DNA of 38,804 nucleotides from Planctomycetota bacterium. Its GTDB lineage: Bacteria > Planctomycetota > Phycisphaerae > WQYP01. Below the pieces are notes generated by a model that was not told where the DNA came from, did no database searches, and saw nothing but the letters and a program-made list of their open reading frames with translations. The DNA is taken from NCBI GenBank assembly GCA_021831565.1, contig JAKBMM010000027.1, positions 1 through 38,804 of the forward strand, in the 5' to 3' direction. Positions within the stretch are counted from its first letter, which is position 1; each line of letters starts with the position of its first letter. A program made the position numbers and the translations under genes. This document shows positions 21,959 through 30,966 of this stretch, in pieces.

Positions 21959-23691
21959 TCAAAGTGGTTAAAAAAAGTCCTTGGCGTCCTTGGCGTCTTG
22001 GCGGTTCAAAACCCCGTCTTGGCGGTTCCCGAAATAGTCCTCTGCGTCCTGGGCGTCCTGGGCGGTTAAAAGTGGTTAAAAAAAGTCCTTGGCGTCCTTG
22101 GCGTCTTGGCGGTTCCCGAAATAGTCCTCTGCGTCCTGGGCGTCCTGGGCGGTTAAAAGTGGTTAAAAAAAGTCCTTGGCGTCCTTGGCGTCTTGGCGGT
22201 TCAAAAGCGTGTCTTGGCGGTTCTGTGGTTGAAAATATCTCCGCGCCTCCGCGCCTCCGCGTGAGCTCTCCGTACACGCGCGGGACAGGTCCCGCGGCTA
22301 ACCGTGGTTTCGTGTCCTCGTGTCTTCGTGGTAAATCCGCGCCCGGTTTCACCCTCATGGAAATGCTCGTGGTGCTGGCCATCATGGTGATTATGATGGC
22401 CGCGGTGGGCGAAATATTTTCCCTGGCGGGCCATTCCGTGCGCCTTGGCCAGGCCACGCTTAAGGTGATGGCCAACGTGCGGGCCGTCCAGGCCCAACTG
22501 GCCAAAGATGTTTCTCATATCGACACCAATGGTTATCTGATTATCCGCCAAAGTAATTATGCGCCGCTGTGGCTGGCGAGCGTTCAATATGAACCCGGCG
22601 ATGAGGTGAATTACGGCGGCTTCTATTATCGTTGCAGCAAGCAAAATACCGCCAACACCAGCAACGCGCCACCCAATGGGTCCTACTGGCAAGGCCCCCT
22701 GCCGCTAACAATAAGCACGCCGTATGGACCTGACATTATCTACCCCTGGCGCGATGACCAAATCACCTTCATCGCCCACGGCAGTTTTCAAAGCCGCACC
22801 GGTAATAACGGAACCTCTTCCGCCAGTCCGCTGGTGGATTGTGTCACCTCCAATTCCGCGGCGGTGTGGTATGGGCAATTGACGGCATCGTATGGTTCAT
22901 CGGCGACAACGGGTTCGCTAACACCGGGGTTGGCTGAAGAACGACCCTATTGGAGCCAGAGCACGTCGATTCCGCAGGGCCAACCGCCCTCCGGCGAAAC
23001 CGCCGGCGACTTTTATCTCGGCCGGCATGTATTGTTGCTGGCGCCATCAACAAATGCGAATACCGTAACAGTTACTATTAATGGTAGTAATTATACCGAC
23101 GCGGCATATTCAAACATTTTTTACAACGGTAACGGTAATAGTAATATGCCGCAAACCGCGGTGGCGGGCGAAAGACCCGCCGATATCACTTCCTCGCGCC
23201 TGGATCTGGCCACCATAACGCCCGCGGCCATCGAAGCGGCGATCGTGACCATGGCCCCACCGCTGTCGGCCACAATTCCCGACGATTATTGTTACCGCTT
23301 CGCTTCGTTGGTGACGCCGGCGGCGTCCAATCAGATGACCGATCAGCTTATCAACGGCTATTTCCGCATGACGCCGATCCTTCTCCCGGGCGTACCGAGT
23401 TTTTCGGTGGACGTGGGGTATGTAAATACGCTTGGTGTATTGCAATGGTACGGACCGGATTACCCCTCCAACAATCTCGCCACCAATCCCAACCCGACTC
23501 TTTATCCCAGTTGGGATCCAACGCTTTTTTCGATATCTGCTGACCAGGGTGATATCCAGTCACTGGTTTTCGATGCCGCTAACCGCCCGTATTGGCCGAC
23601 CGCATTACGGATTACCTACACCGTGACGGACCCGCACAACCGCATGGAGGGCGGCCAGACGATCACGCAGATTATCCAGTTGCCGCAATGA
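21955..23691 (+). CDS. GspJ-like minor pseudopilin with repeat-derived leader
   Basis: 578 residues. The cleavage site is KSAPG/FTLMEMLVVLAIM (Phe codon 22348), followed by GspJ/PilW-like sequence (ATLKVMANVRAVQAQLAKDV). The ATG at 21955 overlaps the preceding stop (ATGA), and the repeat starts directly after it (MIKVVKKSPWRPWRLGG), so the leader is 131 residues unless the GTG at 22312 is used (12 residues). The mature part is large for GspJ, about 447 residues. It includes a short aromatic module YEPGDEVNYGGFYYRCSK...NGSYW (about residues 210-245 of the full protein) that resembles CBM5/12-type carbohydrate-binding modules; that is inference. It is followed 57 bp later by the GspK-like gene. 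Confidence 0.82.
   Translation: MIKVVKKSPWRPWRLGGSKPRLGGSRNSPLRPGRPGRLKVVKKSPWRPWRLGGSRNSPLRPGRPGRLKVVKKSPWRPWRLGGSKACLGGSVVENISAPPRLRVSSPYTRGTGPAANRGFVSSCLRGKSAPGFTLMEMLVVLAIMVIMMAAVGEIFSLAGHSVRLGQATLKVMANVRAVQAQLAKDVSHIDTNGYLIIRQSNYAPLWLASVQYEPGDEVNYGGFYYRCSKQNTANTSNAPPNGSYWQGPLPLTISTPYGPDIIYPWRDDQITFIAHGSFQSRTGNNGTSSASPLVDCVTSNSAAVWYGQLTASYGSSATTGSLTPGLAEERPYWSQSTSIPQGQPPSGETAGDFYLGRHVLLLAPSTNANTVTVTINGSNYTDAAYSNIFYNGNGNSNMPQTAVAGERPADITSSRLDLATITPAAIEAAIVTMAPPLSATIPDDYCYRFASLVTPAASNQMTDQLINGYFRMTPILLPGVPSFSVDVGYVNTLGVLQWYGPDYPSNNLATNPNPTLYPSWDPTLFSISADQGDIQSLVFDAANRPYWPTALRITYTVTDPHNRMEGGQTITQIIQLPQ
21959..22346 (+). repeat. In-frame repeat array in pseudopilin leader 5, with 87-bp tandem unit
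   Basis: Three consecutive units start with AAAGTGGTTAAAAAAAGTCC. The first encodes 36 residues, the second 29 residues (87 bp), and the third runs into the long block with GTGGTTGAAAATATCTCCGC that is shared with leaders 1 and 2. Cores are CCTTGGCGTCTTGGCGGTTC and CCTCTGCGTCCTGGGCGTCC. All spacings keep the reading frame. Confidence 0.85.
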
Positions 23692-23748
23692 GGTTGAATG
23701 AAACGATAGCCCCGTGGCGCAAGCCGGGGGCGAATAAACAGGACGGCA

Positions 23749-26700
23749 ATGATGAAAACGATTTCTATCAAGCGCAAAGAACCACGGATGAACGGTGGCA
23801 AAGTCAACCGCTCCGGTACGATTGCAAACCGCCAAGACGCCAAGGACGCCAAGAAAGTGGTTAAAAAAAGTCCTTGGTACTCTTGGCGTCTTGGCGGTTC
23901 CAAACTGTCTCTTGGCGGTTCCCAAAATAGTCCTCTGTGTCCTCCGCGTCCTGGGCGGTTCAAAGTAGTTAAAAAAAATCCTTGGCGTCCTTGGCGTCTT
24001 GGCGGTTCCAAACCCGGTTCCCAATCGCCGCGCGGCATGGTTCTTATCCTGGTGGTGGCCATCCTCGTGCTCCTGGCGATCATGGGAACCATCTTTATTG
24101 TGGTGGCCAACACCGATAAACAATCCGTCTACGCCTCCAATGATGCCATCAGTATGAACTTTGCCCGCCAGGGGGTGCTCAACATTATTCGCGGCGACAT
24201 GCTCAACCAGACGCTGGACCAGAACGGCAACGTGCTAGCGATAGATCCGACACTTCTGACGGATCGGATTTCCCGTTTCTGGGATTACCCGGAAATGGGC
24301 AGTGTGTCGACTACGTCGCTGGCGAATACCCTCCCCTTTTACGAGGTGAACGCTCCAGCGAGCAACCTCCCGCCTTCCCCGGCGATGCAGCTCGCCCCCA
24401 GCCAACCCTGGCTGGTCTCCAATTTGCCGTGGGAACCGGATACAAACTACGTGGCGGGCGATGAGGTGATTTATGCCGATGCGGCCGCCAGTCTGCCGAC
24501 GCTTTATTTGCTCTCGTGTAACACAACGCATCTTTCAGGCGCGCCGGGATCGAATCCCACCGCCAGCGGACACTGGACTACGGTTTCCAATATCTCCTCC
24601 ACCAAACCACTGCTGAGCATGTTGACCCCTTATCTCTACGACCCCACCACGGGCCTATACGATATTGGCCTTAGTTGGAATTCAAACGGTACGCCAGTCA
24701 CTATACCCGGTGGCAGCTACAAAGTGAATGTTCCCAACGCCAGTGTGGTCGAACCGCGCTGGTTTTATAATTCGGCGAATCCATCGATCCCTTCGCAAAA
24801 CGGCACTCTCGATGCCCTCTGGAATCTTCTGCCCTACAGCGGCCCCGGCGGCACGCGCTACCGCTTCGCCCTGCGAATTGTGGATTTGTCCAGCCGGCTG
24901 AATCTCAACAGCGGTTACCCCGGCGGCTCTGCCGATCCTTATCCCGGTGTCTCCCCCGACCCTTACGGCGAATATCTTTCCTCCTGCCCGATCTGGCTGA
25001 GCTATGTCAGTGGTAGTCCCGCCGACAATTCTAATGTCCAATATCTGCAAACATCCACCAGTCCTCCTGGCCGGGAAGGAACATCCGCCTCCCCCCCATA
25101 CACCCTCCAAACCTGGCAAACCCAGGAGCTTTTTAATTATGAATTACCGGTGCCCCCCCCAACGCAGTTTTTCGGCCTGACCAGCGAACTGGAACTGCTC
25201 ACTTACGGTTCCTATGGCAGTTCTTTCGGCAGTACGTTTACCGGCGGGCGGCTGCCTGACGGCGGTTTGCCATACAATTGCCGGCCGGCGCTGATTCTGC
25301 CCTATACGCTCGGCGCCACCACCAACGGTATGCTCGACGCCACCAACACCGGTTATCGCAGCTTCTTCACCACCTATTCCTGGGATCGCAATTATTTTCC
25401 GGAAGCGCGGGGAACGGCGCCCTATTCCCTGGTAACGAATGCAAACTCTTATTCCTACCCTGATGTTCTCAACCTGAACCAACCCACAACTCCCGCCGAA
25501 ATCGGCACGCTTGCCGAGAATATTGCTTACGCCATGCTGGATGCCGGCTACACATCAATGCAAGCCGATTCCTTCGCCGTTAACTATGTCACGTACCGCT
25601 TCTATACAATCCCCGACAGGACGACGTATTCGCCGGCTTACGTGGACAGCCGCGGCGAGCTTTATATCCCTTGGATGAGCAGTTACACTCCTGTCGCATT
25701 GATGCCGCCGGTTTATAATGGTCAGCCATACGCACTGATGGGTTTTGCGGCCCAGCCGTTTCTAAACGAACTTGCGGTGGCGGCAACCTACCCCAAGGGG
25801 GGGCCGGTTTCTTTCAACAATTGTGCGGTGGAACTGTTTAATCCGTTTAATGTATCTCTAAACTTGAGCGGCTGGCAGATCAAAATATATAATGAATCTA
25901 CAGGAACTTACAGTTCTCCACCAGTTACTCTCTCTACTTCTATTATCCCGCCCGACGGCTATCTGGTGATCGCCGAGAATGGCTCGACCGGTTTTACTCC
26001 ACCGCCACAGGGAACCGTCATTCCCAATCCCAATCTTGTCTTCCCATCCAGTGCCCCATTCCAAGTGGTTCTTTTCCGCCCGGGTGGGCCGACTGGTTAC
26101 TTTCCCGTTGACGCTTTTGATACCCTTTACACACCACCCGCACCAGCTCCTCCCGAAAGCGTCTTCGATAACATCACTGTTAACGGTACCTTTTCAATCC
26201 AGCGTGCCAATGGCGCCGTTGGTACTTCGGCAATGTGGGGATGCGCCCAGGCGGTTCCCCCGCTTAGCCACATGGTCGGCGGCGATTCGCTCGGTGCGAT
26301 AAATTCTTCATTTCCTACCCCCACCGGACAAGCCATTCCGCTCTATGACCGCTTCGCGGATGGTTATGCGCCTCTTTTCGTATCGGGAACTCCCCCGACG
26401 ATAGACAGCAATCTAGATTTGATCAACCTGGCTGACTTAAACTGCATCCCCCGGCAGGCCAACTCGGAAACACAGACTACCGGCGTGCCCCTGCCGCTTT
26501 CCTTACAGCTTGAGCAAGATGTTCTCCTTCCACATACTTTTCCGCCAGGTGCGAGCACCTTCAATGGCGAGCAATATCAGTACCACACCTATTTCGATTT
26601 CGCCTACGATCCACGTGCGGCGTTTACCTGCGCCACCACCACCACCGGTACCGTAAAGCCGTCATTTCTCTCCATGATTTCGCTCAATGACCGGGCCGGT

Positions 26701-27393
26701 ACTTCTACTCCCGGCGGGCTGCCCAATCCCGTCGACGCCGTGCGTATTCCGGGAAAAATTAACGTGAATACCGCCGGCGCCAACGTACTGACCACGGCCT
26801 TTTCCAATGTGCCTAGCACAACCGGCCTAACTCCCCAGCAGATGGCCGCGGATGTGATCGCCTTTCGCAATCGCGACCCCGTCGGCACTATCAATATACC
26901 CGACGGATCCGGTGGTGTGACGGCTGAACCACACCCCGACTATTCAAATTCAACCAATTATCCTGGTTACGGTTTGCGCTCTCTGGGCGATATGCTGGTG
27001 GCGTTCCTGCCGTCGGAGATGATTTCCGGTATTCCGCCGACCACTATGCAGCAGTGCGACGCCGCTTGGGCCGACGTCGCCAATTTCTGCACCGTCCGCA
27101 GCGACACTTTCGCGGTTTACGGCCTGATTCAGGCGCTCAAACTCAATGGAAACTATACTGGAACTTACCTGCCCACCGACTGGTACAACGCCAATCAGGG
27201 CAATTTCATCGGAACCAGTCCCACCTACGAGAATACGATTGCAACCGATAATCCCAACTCGGAATTCATTCTCCTCGGCCAGCGGCGCTTCATCGCCATT
27301 ATTGACCGGTCGTTTTCCAATATGGACACTGGTCCCGGCGGCACTACAATTATTCAGCCCAAAGTGGTCGCCCTGAAAAATCTCCCGCAATAA
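23749..27393 (+). CDS. Very large GspK-like minor pseudopilin with lamin-tail-like domain
   Basis: 1214 residues, against about 300-350 for classical GspK. After a 96-residue repeat-derived leader the membrane segment reads PRG/MVLILVVAILVLLAIMGT, a GspK/PilX-type start without the usual Glu5. The GspK signature PGKINVNTAGANVL lies near residue 1000. Between them are added parts: a WEPDTNYVAGDEVIY...GHW module near residues 227-280, similar to the one in the GspJ-like protein, and a block near residues 690-800 (VELFNPFNVSLNLSGWQIKI, IIPPDGYLVIAENG) that fits a lamin-tail/LTD-type beta fold. The rest is Ser/Pro/Gly/Tyr-rich. GspK caps the tip of the pseudopilus, so these domains may be surface-exposed. 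It ends 11 bp from the converging mannosidase gene. Confidence 0.8.
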   Translation: MMKTISIKRKEPRMNGGKVNRSGTIANRQDAKDAKKVVKKSPWYSWRLGGSKLSLGGSQNSPLCPPRPGRFKVVKKNPWRPWRLGGSKPGSQSPRGMVLILVVAILVLLAIMGTIFIVVANTDKQSVYASNDAISMNFARQGVLNIIRGDMLNQTLDQNGNVLAIDPTLLTDRISRFWDYPEMGSVSTTSLANTLPFYEVNAPASNLPPSPAMQLAPSQPWLVSNLPWEPDTNYVAGDEVIYADAAASLPTLYLLSCNTTHLSGAPGSNPTASGHWTTVSNISSTKPLLSMLTPYLYDPTTGLYDIGLSWNSNGTPVTIPGGSYKVNVPNASVVEPRWFYNSANPSIPSQNGTLDALWNLLPYSGPGGTRYRFALRIVDLSSRLNLNSGYPGGSADPYPGVSPDPYGEYLSSCPIWLSYVSGSPADNSNVQYLQTSTSPPGREGTSASPPYTLQTWQTQELFNYELPVPPPTQFFGLTSELELLTYGSYGSSFGSTFTGGRLPDGGLPYNCRPALILPYTLGATTNGMLDATNTGYRSFFTTYSWDRNYFPEARGTAPYSLVTNANSYSYPDVLNLNQPTTPAEIGTLAENIAYAMLDAGYTSMQADSFAVNYVTYRFYTIPDRTTYSPAYVDSRGELYIPWMSSYTPVALMPPVYNGQPYALMGFAAQPFLNELAVAATYPKGGPVSFNNCAVELFNPFNVSLNLSGWQIKIYNESTGTYSSPPVTLSTSIIPPDGYLVIAENGSTGFTPPPQGTVIPNPNLVFPSSAPFQVVLFRPGGPTGYFPVDAFDTLYTPPAPAPPESVFDNITVNGTFSIQRANGAVGTSAMWGCAQAVPPLSHMVGGDSLGAINSSFPTPTGQAIPLYDRFADGYAPLFVSGTPPTIDSNLDLINLADLNCIPRQANSETQTTGVPLPLSLQLEQDVLLPHTFPPGASTFNGEQYQYHTYFDFAYDPRAAFTCATTTTGTVKPSFLSMISLNDRAGTSTPGGLPNPVDAVRIPGKINVNTAGANVLTTAFSNVPSTTGLTPQQMAADVIAFRNRDPVGTINIPDGSGGVTAEPHPDYSNSTNYPGYGLRSLGDMLVAFLPSEMISGIPPTTMQQCDAAWADVANFCTVRSDTFAVYGLIQALKLNGNYTGTYLPTDWYNANQGNFIGTSPTYENTIATDNPNSEFILLGQRRFIAIIDRSFSNMDTGPGGTTIIQPKVVALKNLPQ
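23827..24010 (+). repeat. In-frame repeat array in the GspK-like leader, with hairpin
   Basis: Left arm AACCGCCAAGACGCCAAGGA... (23827-23854) pairs with the right arm ending TCTTGGCGTCTTGGCGGTT (23871-23899). CTCTTGGCGGTTCCC, CCTCTGTGTCCTCCGCGTCC and a further CTTGGCGTCTTGGCGGTTCC follow. The preceding 78 bp, including the ATG, matches the 5' ends of leaders 2 and 3. Confidence 0.8.
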
Positions 27394-27407
27394 TAGTTGA
27401 ACTATTA
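27391..27407. other. 17-bp palindrome spanning both stop codons of converging genes
   Basis: TAATAGTTGAACTATTA reads the same on both strands apart from its central base. Its first three bases are the stop of the GspK-like gene, and its last three are the complement of the stop of the mannosidase gene. On each strand the reading is TAA TAG, a double stop. The stem is AT-rich and weak, so it is unlikely to be a strong terminator. Confidence 0.7.
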
Positions 27408-30400
27408 TCCCTTGGACATAAGCAGGCGGAACGAACGAATCTGGAAAGGTCGGATCGGGAACCGGAACCCACCCGGGCTCAACGGTATCGGCGAACCGTC
27501 CTCTTCCACGTGATTGCACTCCAGCACCTGTTTCAGCGCGCCATCGAGAAGCACGCTCACCTCGCCGCGCGAGCCATGCGATTCGTAGACTCTCAGAATC
27601 AGCCCGCGCCCATCTTCGGCCGGCTTGAGCGTCTCGAGAACGGCCGGTGCGCCTTCCAACGATAGAAAACTGCGGGACCGCGGGGCGCCGGCGGCGCGGC
27701 CGACCGGCACGCTGCGGGCGGGAACGTTCAGTTCCCAGGCGCGGCGCACCGTTTCACCATCGGTCCAGCCGCCGCGATGCGGCAGCAGGGAATAGGTAAA
27801 TTCATGTTGGCCGCGATCCGCCTCGGGATCGGGCCAGGTCGTGCTCCGCAGGAGCGTGAGGCGCAACACGTTATCCTTCACGTCGTAGCCGTAACGCGAA
27901 TCATTCAGAAGGCTCACGCCATAACCGGCTTCCGAGAGATCCGCCCAGCGCTGCGCGGGCACTTCGAACTTCTGCTGATCCAACGAAGTGTTGCGATGGG
28001 TCGGCCGCTCGTAGGCCCCAAACTGAACCTCGAAGGCGGCGCGGGTGCACCGAATATCCAGCGGGAACGCCACCTTCAGCATCGTCTGCCGCTCCTGCCA
28101 GTCCACACGGGTTACGAAGTCGATCCGATCCATGTCCGCGTAGATCACGATGTCCTGTTCCAGCGTGCTTTTCCGGTGGATGCGCTTGACCCGCACGACC
28201 CCGCGCACCGGACCGGTTTCCACCACCTTGACGGACGTGGCGCCTTCAAACGGATACCGCCGTTTGTCGTTGGTGGCATGAACATTCCAGGCGTCCTCCC
28301 GTTCCGGGCCGTCCTGCATCAGTTGCAGATCATTGCCAACCGCGCCGCGGACGAGCACGTCCCGGTTGTAACGTTTGTCGATGAGCCGCGTGATTTCTCC
28401 GTTTCGGCCCAACTCCATGCGGTAGAACCGATTTTCCAGACGGTTGGGGGCGATCTCCAGCGGTCCGCCGGCCACCGTAGCCGGCTCTTTTCCAATGTGG
28501 AACAACGCATATCCGCAAGAAGGAATCGCGCCGGCCTGGAAAGCAATGGTGGCGCGGTCGCCCTGCCGCGCGATCACCTGAACGGGATAGCGGGTTTGAT
28601 CCGGCGCCTCGATACTCAGCGGTCCGTGTGGGGCGGGCACTTGCGCGGTCACGACATCCGTTCGCGGCCAGGATAGCGCATTGAAGACCCCGATTTCCGC
28701 GGGCGGCTTGCCGGCCCCGGGTATGATCTCCTGAAGACCCGCGGCCACGCTACGCTCCGCGGTGTCCAATATTTTCGAGTAAACCGGCAGGGCTTCGGTG
28801 TAAACCATCCCGATGCTGCTACCCGGCAGGATGTCATGAAACTGGTGCAGGAGCGTCCATTCCCAGGCGTCGTGCAACGTTTGGGCGTCGAACCGGCCGC
28901 CCGTAAGTTGGGTCAACGAACCCAATATCTCGGCTTGGCGCAGCAGTAGCTCGCTGTGGCGATTCGCCCGCTTCATGGCGGAATGCGTGGTGTAGGTGCC
29001 GCGATGGGTCTCCACGTACAGTTCCCCATCCCAGACTGGCAGACGCGCGAGGTCTTTTTCCGCCTCGTCAAAAAAATCTTCGGCCGTGCCGATGCGCACC
29101 GCCGGCAGACCAGGGAACCGGCCCTCGGCCCGCCGGAACATTTCCATCATTTCCTCGTTGACGCCGCCGCCGCCATCGCCGTAGCCGAACGGAAGGATCA
29201 CTTCGGGATGCTCGGTCTTCTGGGCGTACATGGCCCATCCCTTGCTGAGGACTTCCGGCGAGGGAAAATTGTTATAAGCCCCCAGATGGTTGACCACGTG
29301 CGCGAGCACCTCGGTGCCGTCAATTCCGCGCCAGCGGAATAGGTGGTGCGGGAACGGATTGGTCACCTGCCAGTGCAGCTTGTAGGTATAGAAATACTTC
29401 ACGCCGCAGCCGGCGAGAATCTCCGGCAGCGACGAGGGATACCCGAATACGTCCGGCAGCCAGCACATCCGCGGCCGCGTGCCGAACTCCTCGTGGAAGA
29501 ATTTGATCCCGTAGAGCATCTGCCGGATCAGCGACTCTCCGCTGGTGGCGTTGCAGTCGGGTTCCACCCACATGGCGCCGGCGGTCTCCCACCGGCCGGT
29601 CTTAACCCACTGGCGGATCTGCCGGTACAAGTCCGGGAAATACTGTTTCGTGTACTGGTAAAGCTGCGGTTGGCTGCAGGTGAAACGGAAGTCCGGGTAC
29701 TGTTCCATCAACCGGCAGGCGGTGGAAAAGGTGCGCCCACACTTGCGGACCGTCTCCCGCAGGGGCCAGAGCCAGGCGGTATCGATGTGCGTGTGCCCGA
29801 CGGCGTAAATGGCGCCGGACTCCGGATCCGGCGCAATAGCGGATATTTTCTGCCGCAAAATCCGGCGGGCGCGGCCCACCTCTTCGAGCAGCCGCGGGCG
29901 CGGCAGCGTAAGATCCACAGCCAGAAGGGCTTCCTCAATGGCCGAGTCCAGGAGCGGCTTGCGTCGCGAATCGGTAATCACTTTGGTGGTTTCCCAGGCA
30001 AACCGGATGTCGTAGCAGAACCCTTCGATCAATCGGTTTACCGTCTGCACGGACGCCTCGGAAAACACGCCGAACTGGCCGGCCAGTTCCGGCGCGCGGT
30101 AAAAAGATTGCACCGACATAAACTCAATCCCAAGATTCAGCCGGCCTTTTTTGGGGATCGGAACGCGCAGATGCGCCCAATCGATCCCCGCATAAGGCTT
30201 GCCGTCGATGCTCAAAAGCCCCTCCATGTCCTGAAACCGAAAGCACAAGTAGGCGTTCGGCAAGGCGACGTGGGCCGGTATGGCGACCTGCGTCTTGAAG
30301 AAAGCCGTCCTGCCCGCGGGAATGCGCGCCGGCAACGGCGTTTTCTCCCAGGGTCCGTCGTAGCGATATTCATCCATCTTCTGGTATTGAGCCTTTCGGA

Positions 30401-30485
30401 CCTGCCAGCCTTCCACCGGTGAAGAGAACTCAACCGCCAGTTCCTGCAGAAGTTGCAGTTTTCTACTGATGATGCGTGGATCCAT
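27405..30485 (-). CDS. GH38 alpha-mannosidase
   Basis: 1026 residues, the size of bacterial and class II cytosolic/lysosomal-type alpha-mannosidases that remove alpha-linked mannose from glycans. The N-terminal beta-domain (about residues 60-135) precedes the catalytic barrel. Zinc ligands are seen in GHTHIDTAWLWPL (His233, Asp235), with the nucleophile Asp345 in CWLPDVFGYPSSLPEIL. HQFHDILPGSSIG (His550) supplies the last zinc ligand. The middle three-helix bundle and C-terminal beta-sandwich domains are present and the length is complete. There is no signal peptide, so it is probably cytoplasmic. It converges on the pilus locus and stands alone, with no transporter or sugar-kinase neighbour. 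AGGAG lies about 11 bases before the ATG. Confidence 0.95.
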   Translation of the reverse strand: MDPRIISRKLQLLQELAVEFSSPVEGWQVRKAQYQKMDEYRYDGPWEKTPLPARIPAGRTAFFKTQVAIPAHVALPNAYLCFRFQDMEGLLSIDGKPYAGIDWAHLRVPIPKKGRLNLGIEFMSVQSFYRAPELAGQFGVFSEASVQTVNRLIEGFCYDIRFAWETTKVITDSRRKPLLDSAIEEALLAVDLTLPRPRLLEEVGRARRILRQKISAIAPDPESGAIYAVGHTHIDTAWLWPLRETVRKCGRTFSTACRLMEQYPDFRFTCSQPQLYQYTKQYFPDLYRQIRQWVKTGRWETAGAMWVEPDCNATSGESLIRQMLYGIKFFHEEFGTRPRMCWLPDVFGYPSSLPEILAGCGVKYFYTYKLHWQVTNPFPHHLFRWRGIDGTEVLAHVVNHLGAYNNFPSPEVLSKGWAMYAQKTEHPEVILPFGYGDGGGGVNEEMMEMFRRAEGRFPGLPAVRIGTAEDFFDEAEKDLARLPVWDGELYVETHRGTYTTHSAMKRANRHSELLLRQAEILGSLTQLTGGRFDAQTLHDAWEWTLLHQFHDILPGSSIGMVYTEALPVYSKILDTAERSVAAGLQEIIPGAGKPPAEIGVFNALSWPRTDVVTAQVPAPHGPLSIEAPDQTRYPVQVIARQGDRATIAFQAGAIPSCGYALFHIGKEPATVAGGPLEIAPNRLENRFYRMELGRNGEITRLIDKRYNRDVLVRGAVGNDLQLMQDGPEREDAWNVHATNDKRRYPFEGATSVKVVETGPVRGVVRVKRIHRKSTLEQDIVIYADMDRIDFVTRVDWQERQTMLKVAFPLDIRCTRAAFEVQFGAYERPTHRNTSLDQQKFEVPAQRWADLSEAGYGVSLLNDSRYGYDVKDNVLRLTLLRSTTWPDPEADRGQHEFTYSLLPHRGGWTDGETVRRAWELNVPARSVPVGRAAGAPRSRSFLSLEGAPAVLETLKPAEDGRGLILRVYESHGSRGEVSVLLDGALKQVLECNHVEEDGSPIPLSPGGFRFPIRPFQIRSFRLLMSKG

Positions 30486-30569
30486 TTATGTATTGCTCCT
30501 AAATAATAAATTTTTTCACACGGCGTCGTGTCCGTGCTGTTGCAACATAATACCCAGCCGGCGCACTCT

Positions 30570-30615
30570 AGTGCTCTGTCACAGCTACAATTACGGGTAG
30601 CTGTGACAGAGCACT
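30570..30615. repeat. Perfect 18-bp stem-loop, GTGCTC/GTCACA family, copy 2
   Basis: AGTGCTCTGTCACAGCTA (30570-30587) and its exact reverse complement (30598-30615) enclose the loop CAATTACGGG. The arms match the hairpin at 10334-10380 at most positions, with GGTCACACC there and TGTCACAGC here. Confidence 0.8.
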
Positions 30616-30715
30616 CGTGTCGCCCCGCGGGTGTATTTACACCGCAAGCTGTGGAGTTACCCATCTGGGGCGTACTCTATAGCATTGATTCGCCCAACTG
30701 TCCAATGCGTCGCGG

Positions 30716-30867
30716 GTAACCGTTTACGTCCCGGGTGTTTTTCGCGTACATCCTGTCGGCATGGATTTTTCCGGTGTGCCGGGACCGCCATCACCGCGCC
30801 GCCCCAGCCACGCAGCCGCGGGGATCGCAATCCCGCGGCCGTTTTCCGCCCCGCCGTGAACGGTTAC
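30716..30867. repeat. Palindromic-end element (GTAACCGTTCAC ends), copy 1
   Basis: GTAACCGTTTACG (30716) at the left and GTGAACGGTTAC (30856-30867) at the right are inverted. The interior (TCGCGTACATCC, GTGTGCCGGGACCGCCATCA, ATCGCAATCCCGCGGCCGTT) is the same as that of the 106-bp tandem unit at 35561-35772. Confidence 0.75.
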
Positions 30868-30966
30868 CGTCGCGGAGCCGGCGCTTGACAGATGGAATGA
30901 TCTGTGAGTTCAACCCCGTTTTTCAGACGAATCCCGGCACGTCCCGCCCGGCCGGGATTGGGATCG

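Larger units (their letters stand above)
30486..30966. other. Intergenic region made of palindromic repeats
   Basis: This 481-bp gap between two minus-strand genes has no credible gene. It holds the 18-bp hairpin at 30570-30615 and the element with GTAACCGTTCAC-type ends at 30716-30867. The rest is unremarkable GC-rich sequence. The promoter of the mannosidase gene should lie near 30490-30560, but I see no clear hexamers. Confidence 0.6.
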
